Shown here one piece after another: positions 8,109-15,898 of a stretch of 64,000 nucleotides of DNA. How positions within the stretch are numbered: position 1 is the stretch's first letter; each line of letters opens with the position of its first letter. The position numbers were made by a program, and so were the translations under genes. The notes beneath the pieces are model-generated. The model was not told the DNA's origin. It did not search any database and was given only the letters and a program-made list of their open reading frames with translations. Source of the DNA: Halopseudomonas sp002296055 (GTDB lineage Bacteria > Pseudomonadota > Gammaproteobacteria > Pseudomonadales > Pseudomonadaceae); assembly GCF_050876985.1 (NCBI RefSeq), contig NZ_JBPAPP010000002.1. One strand, 5' to 3'.

Positions 8109-9176
8109 TTAGTGACGAAGCAGCTCGGCGGCAGCAAGCAAAGACCGCTCGGTCGCCTCCCAACCCAAGCAGCCATCGGTGACGGAGACGCCGTAGCGCA
8201 GCTCGCCGGACAGCGGCTGACAACCGTCGAACAGGTGGCTTTCCAGCATGACGCCACGCAGGCTGACGTCACCAGCTGCACGCTGAGCAACCACATCGGC
8301 CAGCACCTGGGGCTGACGCAGCGGATCTTTACCGCTGTTGGCGTGACTGCAGTCCACCACCAATGCCGCCGGCCTGCCCAGGCGTTCCAGCTCTGCGCGC
8401 ACCTTCGCCACGGCGTCGGCCTGGTAGTTGGGGCCGCTGTGGCCGCCCCGCAGCACGATATGAGTGTCCGCGTTACCGGCGGTTTCCACCAGTGCTGGTC
8501 GACCCTGCAGATCCATGCCGAAATGCTGATGCGGATGTTGAGCTGAGCGCATCGCATCACAGGCGACCGTCATGCTGCCATCAGTCCCGTTCTTGAAGCC
8601 GACCGGCAGGTGCAGGCCGCTAACCATCTCGCGGTGAATCTGCGACTCACTGGTACGCGCACCGATACAGCCCCAGCTCAACAAGTCATCCAGGTAACTG
8701 GCCGCCAACGGCTGCAACAATTCGGTGGCAATCGGCAGACCCAGCTCGCTGATCGCCAGCATGGTGCGGCGAGACAGCGCCAGGCCACCGGCCATATCAC
8801 CGCTGCCGTCGAGCTGCGGATCGTACAACATGCCCTTCCAGCCAACGGTAGTGCGCGGCTTTTCAACGTAGGCACGCATCACCAGCAGCAAGCGATCCGC
8901 AACGCGGCTCTGCAGCTCAGCCAGGCGCTCTGCGTATTCGATTGCAGCATCGGGGTCATGCAGGGAACAGGGCCCGGTGATCACCAGCAAGCGATCATCC
9001 TTACCCGCCAGAATGTCACGAATGGCCTGGCGATGGGCCTCAATAGCGGCGGACTGATCGGAACTCAGAGGCAGGCGCTCGCGCAGCTGGGCTGGTGTCG
9101 GCAGAGTATGGGTGCGGCGAGCGGCGCTCTGGGTGGTGGGTGCGGCGCTGGCAAGTGCGGTTACGGTGGCGGTCAT
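8109..9176 (-). CDS. 3-deoxy-7-phosphoheptulonate (DAHP) synthase, type I
   Basis: This 355-residue enzyme condenses phosphoenolpyruvate and erythrose 4-phosphate, the first step of the shikimate pathway. Family marks are TGPCSLHD with metal-ligand C70, KPRTTVGWKG near 107, GARTSESQ near 172, and VDCSHANSGK near 270. It belongs to the AroF/AroG/AroH family; feedback specificity cannot be read confidently. AAGGAA lies 8 bases before the ATG. Upstream lies a leader with an aromatic-rich peptide, an intrinsic terminator and a second small ORF, so expression is very likely controlled by attenuation. An RNA helicase gene lies upstream on the same strand. Confidence 0.95.
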   Translation of the reverse strand: MTATVTALASAAPTTQSAARRTHTLPTPAQLRERLPLSSDQSAAIEAHRQAIRDILAGKDDRLLVITGPCSLHDPDAAIEYAERLAELQSRVADRLLLVMRAYVEKPRTTVGWKGMLYDPQLDGSGDMAGGLALSRRTMLAISELGLPIATELLQPLAASYLDDLLSWGCIGARTSESQIHREMVSGLHLPVGFKNGTDGSMTVACDAMRSAQHPHQHFGMDLQGRPALVETAGNADTHIVLRGGHSGPNYQADAVAKVRAELERLGRPAALVVDCSHANSGKDPLRQPQVLADVVAQRAAGDVSLRGVMLESHLFDGCQPLSGELRYGVSVTDGCLGWEATERSLLAAAELLRH

Positions 9177-9216
9177 CTTGTGCTTCCTTAGCTGTGGCGG
9201 TCTTTCCGCCCCAGCG

Positions 9217-9318
9217 CTATCTAGGTGTTCGATCGAGTGAATGTCGTGTGGTCAGGGCACCAGAGCAAAATCGCCAGCTGCAGTAAGAACGTGGGTTGAA
9301 AGAGCGTTGTGCGTACAT
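9217..9318 (-). CDS. 33-codon ORF between attenuator and DAHP synthase
   Basis: ATG at 9318 is preceded by GAGGA with 6-base spacing, a better ribosome binding site than that of most genes here. It encodes 33 residues starting MYAQRSFNPRSYCSWRF and ends in TAG, 40 bases before the DAHP synthase ATG. Five aromatic residues fall within the first 17. It lies downstream of the terminator and would only be transcribed on read-through. It may be a second leader peptide or a translational coupler. I know of no named family; coding status is inferred from the ribosome binding site. Confidence 0.5.
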   Translation of the reverse strand: MYAQRSFNPRSYCSWRFCSGALTTRHSLDRTPR

Positions 9319-9355
9319 GGTCAGTCCTCAAAATCAGTAAAAATCACAGCCAAAT

Positions 9356-9388
9356 AAAAAACCCCGGTCGGGAGGCCGACCGGGGTTT
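9356..9388 (-). terminator. intrinsic terminator acting as attenuator before DAHP synthase
   Basis: CCCCGGTCGG (9362-9371) and CCGACCGGGG (9376-9385), extended by three A-T pairs, form a 13-bp stem with a GAGG/CCTC loop. On the minus strand it is followed at once by six T residues. It lies 48 bases after the leader-peptide stop and 180 bases before the DAHP synthase start. Confidence 0.85.
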
Positions 9389-9430
9389 GTTGATTCTCTG
9401 GTGGCGTCCCGTCAATTCAGGCCGCCTGTG

Positions 9431-9465
9431 GGGTATCAGGCGCGCCTTTGGCTAAACCAATACCC
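9431..9465 (-). promoter_or_regulatory. leader pause-hairpin candidate over the aromatic codons
   Basis: On the minus-strand RNA GGGTAT (9465-9460) can pair with ATACCC (9436-9431), enclosing a smaller TTGG-N5-CCAA hairpin (9460-9448). The region covers the Tyr-Trp-Phe codons and the stop of the leader peptide, as expected for the first hairpin of an attenuator. I could not identify an unambiguous antiterminator by eye. Confidence 0.5.
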
Positions 9466-9552
9466 AAAATAAAAGTAACCAACCGACGCACGCGCAGCAG
9501 CGACAGCACGCAGGGCGCTGGCGATAATGAGCTGAGCAGTCACAAGAGTCAT
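9436..9552 (-). CDS. aromatic-rich leader peptide of the DAHP synthase attenuator
   Basis: ATG at 9552 opens a 38-codon frame that ends in TGA at 9436-9438. Near its C-terminus it reads YFYFGYWF: three Tyr, three Phe and one Trp within eight codons. An AAGG Shine-Dalgarno site lies about 10 bases upstream. A terminator with six T residues follows 48 bases later, then the DAHP synthase gene. This is the classic layout of ribosome-mediated attenuation, where stalling at aromatic codons prevents termination. The mixed Tyr/Phe/Trp content suggests sensing of general aromatic starvation. The peptide itself probably has no other function. Confidence 0.8.
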   Translation of the reverse strand: MTLVTAQLIIASALRAVAAARASVGYFYFGYWFSQRRA

Positions 9553-9627
9553 GGCGGAGTTACCTTTGAACAATGTCTCGACTCTAACGGATCAGTTGCG
9601 CGCGACGCAACCCCCTTCTTTCGCCAA

Positions 9628-10959
9628 TCAGCGCCGCTTGGGCGGCGCTAATCCATCGGAGGACGTCACCACCTGCCCCACCGGTGGCCGCGACGGGCGC
9701 TTGCCAGCTTTGGGCTTTTTCGGCCTGGCCGCTGCTTTCTTGCCGTCTTTTTTGCTGTCTTTCTTTTTCTTACTGCCGACCGGTTTACCGGAGGATTTGA
9801 CCTTTTTGGGGCCCTTGAAGCTACCGGGTACCTCAGCCAGCAGGCGGCGCTCGAACTGACGGCGCAGGTAGCGCTCAATGCTCGACATCAGGTTCCACTC
9901 GTGCGGGCTGACCAACGAAATTGCCAGACCTTCAGCGCCGGCACGACCGGTACGCCCGACCCGATGCAGATAATCATCACCGCTGCGCGGCATGTCGAAG
10001 TTCACCACGCGATCCAGCTCAACGATATCCAAGCCCCGCGCCGCAACGTCGGTCGCGACCAAAATGCCGTTGGCGCCCTGCTTGAAGCGCTCCACCGCCA
10101 TGTAGCGGTCTTTCTGGTCCTTTTCACCGTGCAGCACATAGACCCGCAGATCGAGTGCGCGCAGCACGCCGTTGATGCGATCGGCCATTACCCTGGTGTT
10201 GGTGAAGACAATGGTCTTGCCTTCGCCCTGATTCAGCATCAGCCATTTGAGCATGGCTTCCTTGTGGGTGTTGTCGTCCGCGGGGATGACCTGCTGGGTG
10301 ATGCTCGGGGTGTCGTCGCGCACCGAGTTCAACTCCAGAATCTGCGGCTCGGTCAACACCGAGTCGATCATCCGCTGCAAACCACGGTTGCCCTTGGTAG
10401 CAGAGAACAGCATGGTCTGACGCTGCGCCGGGCAAGCCTCGGCGAGCTTGCCAACATCCTCGGCAAAGCCCATATCCAGCATGCGATCTGCTTCATCCAG
10501 CACCAGCGTCTGTACCGCGGTCAGTTCCAGATTACCGGCCGTGAGCTGCTCCAGAGCACGCCCGGGCGTGGCGACCACAATGTCAGGATTCTTGCGCAGG
10601 CGCGCCGCCTGCACCCTGAAATCCTCACCACCGGTAACCTGCTCTGCCTTAAGAAAAGTGAATTGCGCCAATGCGGCGATATCCTTGAGCACCTGCCTGG
10701 CAAGCTCACGGGTCGGCACCAGAATCAGGCCACGCGGGGCCAGCGGCTTGCTGTCGTCTTGCAACAGCCGCTGCAGCATGGGCAGTACATAGGCAGCAGT
10801 TTTGCCACTGCCGGTCTGCGCAATCACGTAGAGGTCACGCCCTTCGATGGCAGCAGGAATCGCCTGTTGCTGCACCTCGGTGGGCTGTTGGAAAGACAGT
10901 TCGGCAAGCGCTTTCAGAAGGCGCTCGTGCAATTGGAGTTCGCTGAACAAAAGAGTCAC
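9628..10959 (-). CDS. DEAD-box ATP-dependent RNA helicase
   Basis: This protein of about 443 residues has the Q motif region QQPTEVQQQAIP (residues 24-35), Walker A AQTGSGKT (47-54), DEAD in LDEADRMLDMGF near 160, SAT in motif III, and HRVGRTGRAG (motif VI) near 335. A Lys-rich tail from about residue 375 to the end (GSKKKKDSKKDGKK) should bind RNA non-specifically. It resembles RhlE/DeaD-type helicases that remodel mRNA or ribosome precursors. GTG at 10959 (giving VTLLFSEL) fits the usual family N-terminus; a GTG at 10989 is also open. It precedes the DAHP synthase leader on the same strand. Confidence 0.92.
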   Translation of the reverse strand: MTLLFSELQLHERLLKALAELSFQQPTEVQQQAIPAAIEGRDLYVIAQTGSGKTAAYVLPMLQRLLQDDSKPLAPRGLILVPTRELARQVLKDIAALAQFTFLKAEQVTGGEDFRVQAARLRKNPDIVVATPGRALEQLTAGNLELTAVQTLVLDEADRMLDMGFAEDVGKLAEACPAQRQTMLFSATKGNRGLQRMIDSVLTEPQILELNSVRDDTPSITQQVIPADDNTHKEAMLKWLMLNQGEGKTIVFTNTRVMADRINGVLRALDLRVYVLHGEKDQKDRYMAVERFKQGANGILVATDVAARGLDIVELDRVVNFDMPRSGDDYLHRVGRTGRAGAEGLAISLVSPHEWNLMSSIERYLRRQFERRLLAEVPGSFKGPKKVKSSGKPVGSKKKKDSKKDGKKAAARPKKPKAGKRPSRPPVGQVVTSSDGLAPPKRR

Positions 10960-11043
10960 TCGGTCGGTTGGTCTGCTCGGGAGAAGCACGCAGTTTAGCA
11001 GACTGGCAAGCCGGACTCAGGGAAAGGAGGCAGGAGAAGCAAT

Positions 11044-11071
11044 AAAAAAGGGGGTATCCGAAGATACCCCC
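11044..11071 (-). terminator. terminator after the first DUF1329 gene
   Basis: GGGGGTATC (11050-11058) and GATACCCCC (11063-11071) form a perfect 9-bp stem. On the minus strand the loop reads TTCG closed by C-G, a stable UUCG tetraloop, and is followed by six T residues. It lies about 30 bases after the stop of the minus-strand gene. Confidence 0.85.
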
Positions 11072-11102
11072 TAAAACCCAAACATCAAAGCAGCATCAGA
11101 GC

Positions 11103-12473
11103 TTAACGGATACCCGAGGCACGCAGGGCAGCCGGTGTGAACTGATTGTAGGAAGGAGTGTAATCCAGGTTCGGAGCAGATACCTCTTCAGTGTACATAC
11201 CCAAAGCGATGTAACGGCCTGCCAGCAGGTCGTACAGCGTTTCTAGCGAATAGCCCGGAATCTTGTAGTCGTAGTTGAAGGACAGGTGACCTTCGCCCAC
11301 GCGCCAGAGCGTGCCACGGCCGTCATAGTGATCAGCCAGGCTGATCATCCAGGAGTCTTCGTCAACAAAGAAGTTACGCTGAGCGTAAATATGACGCTGA
11401 CCTGCCTTGACGTTGCCTTGCACTTCCCACACACGGTGCAGCTCGAAGCGAGTGTAGTCAGGGTTAACGTGACCAGCCTGCAGCACGTCTTCGTATTTAA
11501 CGCCGCGCTCGGTCAGCTTGCCGCTGTTGTACGGGATGTAGATTTCTTTCTTGCCAACCAGCTTCCAGTCGTAGCGATCCGGAGCGCCGTTATACATGGC
11601 GAAGTTATCAGAAGTACGCATCCCGTCAGACGCGGTACCCGGGCCGTCATACGCAACCTGCGGTGCACGACGTACACGACGCTGACCGGCGTTGTACACC
11701 CACGCCATACGCGGTTCTTTCAGCTGATCCAGGCTGTCGTGTACCAGCAGAACGTTACCTGCCAGACGTGCCGGCGCATTTACACGCTGCTTAAAGAACA
11801 GCAGGGTGTTGGGCATGCTCGACGCATCGACATCGTCCATCAGCTGCGGGTAACCAACTTCTTCTTCCAGCTTGATCAAGGTGAAGGAGCCATTGGTTTG
11901 CGGCATTGCCTGCATGTACCAGCGCTGTGCGTTCACACGATAGCGCGTGTTGTGGTTCCAGATGATCTCGGCGCCGACCTTGGGAATCGGGAACGCGAAA
12001 GTACCGTGACTAAAGTCAGAGATACCATCACCACCATTGACCAGCTTGGCCTGACCGGCAGTTGCCTTCACTTGGTCGTATACCGACTGCGGGTAACCCA
12101 CAGTACGCTGGCTCTTGTAGACCGGCATACGGAAGGTCTCAGGATAACGCTCGAACATAGCGACCTGGCCAGGCGTCAGGTTTTCGCGATACTGCTGGTA
12201 GTTTTGAGCAGTAATCACGAACTCCGGCTGCTCACCAGCGAAGGGGTTTTCGTAGAAGTTGTCTTCCAGACGCTGACCCGCGTCGCGCGGCAGGCCGCCA
12301 GTCCACTCGGGAATGGTACCGGCCGCATTGCCGGCCTTTTCTGCACCGATCGGCGTCAGGGATGTGCCAAGCTGGTCAATTTCAGCCTGGCTCAGGGACT
12401 GCGCCATAACGGAAGATGCCATCAGGCTCAGAGCCAAACCGCCGACACCCAGTAGAGTTTGTTGCATACGCAT
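11103..12473 (-). CDS. DUF1329 exported protein, module 1
   Basis: This 456-residue protein has a signal peptide ending in SSVMA-QSLSQAE near residue 24 and is expected in the periplasm or at the outer membrane. It matches the DUF1329 family, whose members have a lipoprotein-carrier-like fold and nearly always sit beside DUF1302 barrels; I infer that it carries a hydrophobic ligand to or from the barrel. The DUF1302 gene lies 29 bases upstream in the same operon. A second copy at 15899-17269 has the same length and is almost identical between about residues 220 and 300. From memory, related pairs in pseudomonads have been tied to growth on long-chain esters; that role is not shown here. Confidence 0.87.
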   Translation of the reverse strand: MRMQQTLLGVGGLALSLMASSVMAQSLSQAEIDQLGTSLTPIGAEKAGNAAGTIPEWTGGLPRDAGQRLEDNFYENPFAGEQPEFVITAQNYQQYRENLTPGQVAMFERYPETFRMPVYKSQRTVGYPQSVYDQVKATAGQAKLVNGGDGISDFSHGTFAFPIPKVGAEIIWNHNTRYRVNAQRWYMQAMPQTNGSFTLIKLEEEVGYPQLMDDVDASSMPNTLLFFKQRVNAPARLAGNVLLVHDSLDQLKEPRMAWVYNAGQRRVRRAPQVAYDGPGTASDGMRTSDNFAMYNGAPDRYDWKLVGKKEIYIPYNSGKLTERGVKYEDVLQAGHVNPDYTRFELHRVWEVQGNVKAGQRHIYAQRNFFVDEDSWMISLADHYDGRGTLWRVGEGHLSFNYDYKIPGYSLETLYDLLAGRYIALGMYTEEVSAPNLDYTPSYNQFTPAALRASGIR

Positions 12474-12502
12474 ATTGTTATTTCTCCTTATGGTCAGCCA
12501 GA

Positions 12503-14332
12503 TCAGAAGCTTACGCTGAAGCTGACAGCCGCGAAGTCGCGGTCAACCGAGGTGTTGTACTTGCCATCAAAGAAGTTGGTGTAGCTAAGGCTGGCGTTGT
12601 ACTTGTTAGCGTAGTCCGCATTCAGAGCCAGACTAACGGCCTTGGCATCTTCGGTGAAGTTGGGGCCGTAACCTTCAACATCATGCGACCAAGACACGCT
12701 CGGGCTCAGGTTGATACCAGCGATGACGTTGCTGTAGTCCAGCGACGCGCGCACGCGATAACCCCAAGACCAGTCAGTGTAGAAGCCATCATTTTCACAC
12801 CAGCTGTTTTGGTAGCCATCGGACGCGTCGTTGCCACTTTGTGAGGAGCAAGAACCGTCGGCATAGGGGCTCTGACCAAACAGCGAATCACGGCCATACA
12901 TGGTGTCGCCAGCATCGCTGCCAATTGCGCCGATGTAGTTGACACCAGCCTCACCGACCAGCGCCAAGCGGCTAGCGCCAAGAACACGCTCGATGAACCG
13001 AATTGCAGTTACCTGAGCCTGATAGAACTCTTTCCGGTCATAACCTTGGATGTAGTCCTGCGGAGCGTAACTTTCACCGCGGTGAATGTTGTCGGAGTTC
13101 AGCAGCGCCGTACGGCTCATGTCACCGGTATTAATCTGCATCGGCATGTTCGGACGGTAGCTAACCTCACCACCGATAGACGTGCCAGCGATTGAGGTCT
13201 GGAAGCTAACCCCATACAGACGAATGTCTTCCGGGTACTCGAAGAAGTATCCAGCGCCGCCCAAGGCGCCATTCATGCCCTGAACTATGCCCGCGGCACC
13301 ACCACCTACCAACACACCACCGAAGGTGTTGCTGTAGATCGGAGTCCGGCTATGGTAGTTCATTGCATAGAAGCCAAACTCGGAATCGTTCAGCTCCGGA
13401 ACAAACCACCGCATTGCTACACCGAATTGGCCTTCGTCCTTAGCTTCGCGATCCTTTTCCGAACGAACGATGTAATTGGCTAGCGCCGTCTGACCAAACC
13501 CCCCTGTTCCCAAGGCTGGATCACCTTGCGGCAGGTCAGGCCCAAAGGCGACCAGGCGGTCCTCACAACCTGTTGCAAGTGTATCTGCGCCGAAGAAAGT
13601 ACCGCAGTTATCGATGGCATAAGGGTGCCACTTCAACTGGTAGAAGGCCTCCAAGCTCAAGTTTTCAGTCAGCCCCTGAGAGAGATAGATCATCTCGACC
13701 GGCAGCAGACCTTCTTTGATCTCAGCGCCTGGCCGACGGAAGGCGGCCACGTCGATCGGGTTGATGGAGTTGATGGAGTTACCGATAAAGGTGGACTCAC
13801 CCCAGCTCACGACCTGGCGACCCAGGCGGATGTTACCCGGGTTATTGCCAATGAAGTAGTTGTGGTACACAAAGGCATCGAGCAGCGCTACGCCTGCGCC
13901 TTTAACCAGCGGAGGACGGCCGGAGTCGTCGATGTCATAGAATTCCTGGCTACCGTCTTTGGTTTCAAAGTCGTACCAGTACTTGCCGCGCACAAAGGCA
14001 CCGGAGTTGCCGTAGCGCAGCTCGAGGTCATGCACGCCGCGGAAGATTTTGGAGAAGATATCACCCTTCTCGTAGTTCAGACGACCGTCGTCAGAGGTGC
14101 GAGCAACAGCCTTGCCGCCTTGCGGGTCACCATCGATGGCAGTGGCGTTGTGGATAAAGCGCTTATCAGCGTCAGCGGTAGAGACACTCATACCGATGGA
14201 GATCTGCGAATCCAGCTGCGCCTCAACGTCACCGATGTTGAAGTTAACTGCCCCTGCCGATCCAGAGAAACTGGCCAGGCCAATTGCCAGTGGCAAAGCG
14301 GCCAGAGACCAAGCATGCATTTTTTTTGTCAT
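12503..14332 (-). CDS. DUF1302 outer-membrane beta-barrel protein, module 1
   Basis: The 609-residue protein begins MTKKMHAWSLAALPLAIG with a signal peptide cut near GSAGA-VNFN, and ends in SVSF, the aromatic C-terminus typical of outer-membrane barrels. Aromatic-rich repeats such as LRYGNSGAFVRGKYWYDFE and VRLGRQVVSWGES (residues about 100-165) are characteristic of DUF1302. GGAG lies 7 bases before the ATG. It is first in an operon with DUF1329 and is divergent from an AraC regulator. Compared with its paralogue at 17294-19219, the N- and C-terminal strands are well conserved, while surface-loop-like parts differ in sequence and length. Confidence 0.87.
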   Translation of the reverse strand: MTKKMHAWSLAALPLAIGLASFSGSAGAVNFNIGDVEAQLDSQISIGMSVSTADADKRFIHNATAIDGDPQGGKAVARTSDDGRLNYEKGDIFSKIFRGVHDLELRYGNSGAFVRGKYWYDFETKDGSQEFYDIDDSGRPPLVKGAGVALLDAFVYHNYFIGNNPGNIRLGRQVVSWGESTFIGNSINSINPIDVAAFRRPGAEIKEGLLPVEMIYLSQGLTENLSLEAFYQLKWHPYAIDNCGTFFGADTLATGCEDRLVAFGPDLPQGDPALGTGGFGQTALANYIVRSEKDREAKDEGQFGVAMRWFVPELNDSEFGFYAMNYHSRTPIYSNTFGGVLVGGGAAGIVQGMNGALGGAGYFFEYPEDIRLYGVSFQTSIAGTSIGGEVSYRPNMPMQINTGDMSRTALLNSDNIHRGESYAPQDYIQGYDRKEFYQAQVTAIRFIERVLGASRLALVGEAGVNYIGAIGSDAGDTMYGRDSLFGQSPYADGSCSSQSGNDASDGYQNSWCENDGFYTDWSWGYRVRASLDYSNVIAGINLSPSVSWSHDVEGYGPNFTEDAKAVSLALNADYANKYNASLSYTNFFDGKYNTSVDRDFAAVSFSVSF

Positions 14333-14454
14333 TGTGCTGCTCCGTTAGATTGAATCATGGGTTCAAGACGACGCAGGCCGTCTAGCACCGGGGACAAGTC
14401 TGTCATGAGATTGGAGCGCGATTTGGCCGATTAGGACGAGTTTTTTGTCCGCTC

Positions 14455-14473
14455 AGGACATTCATGCTCTGAA
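14455..14473. promoter_or_regulatory. conserved element AGGACATTCA-N5-TGAA, module 1
   Basis: This 19-bp element upstream of the DUF1302 gene contains the TTCA-N5-TGAA inverted repeat and an AGGACA flank. The same element occurs at 19342-19360 in front of the paralogous module, with a different 5-base spacer. It is the best candidate for the AraC-regulator binding site. Confidence 0.55.
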
Positions 14474-14504
14474 TACCCCAGAGCTAAGGCCCGCAATTAT
14501 CCGT

Positions 14505-14542
14505 TGCAAAATTTTGCACAATCCCCCTGGCTGCTTTATTGT
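14505..14542 (+). promoter_or_regulatory. promoter of AraC regulator 1 with a 14-bp palindrome
   Basis: TTGCAC (14514-14519) and TATTGT (14537-14542) are 17 bases apart and could be -35 and -10 boxes. The perfect palindrome TGCAAAATTTTGCA (14505-14518) overlaps the -35 box and may be an operator. The start codon at 14588 is about 45 bases downstream. Confidence 0.45.
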
Positions 14543-14587
14543 TTAGGTGTAGGCAGTCAACAAACAATAATAAAACCGAGGCCCACA

Positions 14588-15637
14588 GTGCCCATGATTC
14601 CACAGATTCAATCCCTCTCCTCCGAGCGCGTGAACGAGCGTTGTTTTTGGGCCCAAGGCATTGCCCAGGGGCTGGAACTCTATGGCAAATCCCTGCGCGA
14701 CCTGCCCAGCGACCTGCGCCAGCACTGCAAAGCTGCAGACCTGAGCCAAAACCACATCAGTCAAAGTGATATCAACCGCCTTTGGAACGCCGCCGCCCGG
14801 CTGTCCCAAGACGAGTGCTTCGGCCTGCGAATGGGCCGTCATTATCAGTCCAACACACTATCACTTCTGGCCCTGGCGGCCGCCTCGAGCGAAACCCTGG
14901 GCGACGCAATTCAGCGCGTTATTCGCTTCATGCCGGTATTCAGCAGCCAGGTACAGCTATATTCGGTGGAAGACGACCAATACCTCACCCTCTACTTTCA
15001 GCCTCGCGGCAACCCGCACCCACTGCACATGGAAGCGGTGATGAGCCAGTGCAACAAGATCTGGGAAGGGCTTGGTATAGGTAGGGCATCACTGATGCTT
15101 GAGGCTCGCCTGCCCGGCGAACACGAGCGCAACCGAGATATGTGTGAGAGCCTACTCGGAAACCGCGTGCGACTGGGAGCCAAGCGGTTGTCTTTCCGTA
15201 TTAGCCGCCAACTGCTCCGCACCCCCCTACCACTCGCTGATGCGTTTCTGCGCAAGCGGCTGGACAGCTCACTGGAGGACATGCTCAGCGACCTGCCCAA
15301 CGTCGACTTTGCCGAGCAGGTAAAACAGCGCATTCGAGTACTGGTTGCCGAACGCGAAGTGTCAGAGGAGTTGGTGGCTACGCCCTTCAATATGAGCCCG
15401 CGCCACCTGCGCCGCAAACTCAGCGAAGTACAAACCACCTACGAGAAGCTGCTGGATGAAGTACGTATGGAGCTGGCCATGCGACTGATTCGTGAGGGCA
15501 AGCTCAACCTGGGGCGCATTGCATTCGAACTCGGCTTTCTTGACCCCAGCAGCTTCACGCGCGCTTTCCGCCGCTGGACCGGGATGAGCCCTACCAGCTT
15601 TCGCAGCCAAGGCAACCAGAACGCCATTCCCTCCTGA
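14588..15637 (+). CDS. AraC-family regulator of module 1
   Basis: This 349-residue protein has an N-terminal arabinose-binding-like regulatory domain (residues about 15-200) and a C-terminal double HTH of the AraC type, with MSPRHLRRKLSE near 265 and LGFLDPSSFTRAFRRW near 318. The start is GTG at 14588, preceded by GAGG at 6 bases; an ATG two codons later is the alternative. It is divergent from the DUF1302-DUF1329 operon, the probable target. The effector may be a hydrophobic nutrient, which is inferred. A related regulator at 19703 has the same position in module 2. Confidence 0.85.
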   Translation: MPMIPQIQSLSSERVNERCFWAQGIAQGLELYGKSLRDLPSDLRQHCKAADLSQNHISQSDINRLWNAAARLSQDECFGLRMGRHYQSNTLSLLALAAASSETLGDAIQRVIRFMPVFSSQVQLYSVEDDQYLTLYFQPRGNPHPLHMEAVMSQCNKIWEGLGIGRASLMLEARLPGEHERNRDMCESLLGNRVRLGAKRLSFRISRQLLRTPLPLADAFLRKRLDSSLEDMLSDLPNVDFAEQVKQRIRVLVAEREVSEELVATPFNMSPRHLRRKLSEVQTTYEKLLDEVRMELAMRLIREGKLNLGRIAFELGFLDPSSFTRAFRRWTGMSPTSFRSQGNQNAIPS

Positions 15638-15849
15638 CCGCCCACGCCAATGGCGCGGCGCAAGTCAAGGCCAGTTCCCCATCATCCGCAAGGACGCGGT
15701 ACGCTACCCGCCGACACCTGCCGAGGCAAAAAGCCGGCAAAAACGATACAGCGCGCGGCCAACTCCGCATCTAATGGAGCAGTGCCAAATACCCTCGGCT
15801 AACTCGCTAAACGCCAACTCAGCTATGCGCAGCATCCAGAGCCAGAAAC

Positions 15850-15879
15850 AAAAAAGGGAGCCTTACGGCTCCCTTTTTT
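15850..15879. terminator. bidirectional terminator between AraC 1 and the second DUF1329 gene
   Basis: GGGAGCC (15856-15862), loop TTAC and GGCTCCC (15867-15873) are flanked by six A on the left and six T on the right. It can end both the plus-strand regulator transcript and the minus-strand DUF1329 transcript. Confidence 0.85.
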
Positions 15880-15898
15880 GCAGTGCGGTCAACTCAAC

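Noticed and set aside
14504..14587. Longer N-terminus for AraC regulator 1 from a TTG at 14504
   Set aside because: That stretch contains the promoter boxes and a palindrome; GTG 14588 has a proper ribosome binding site and gives a length like the paralogue.
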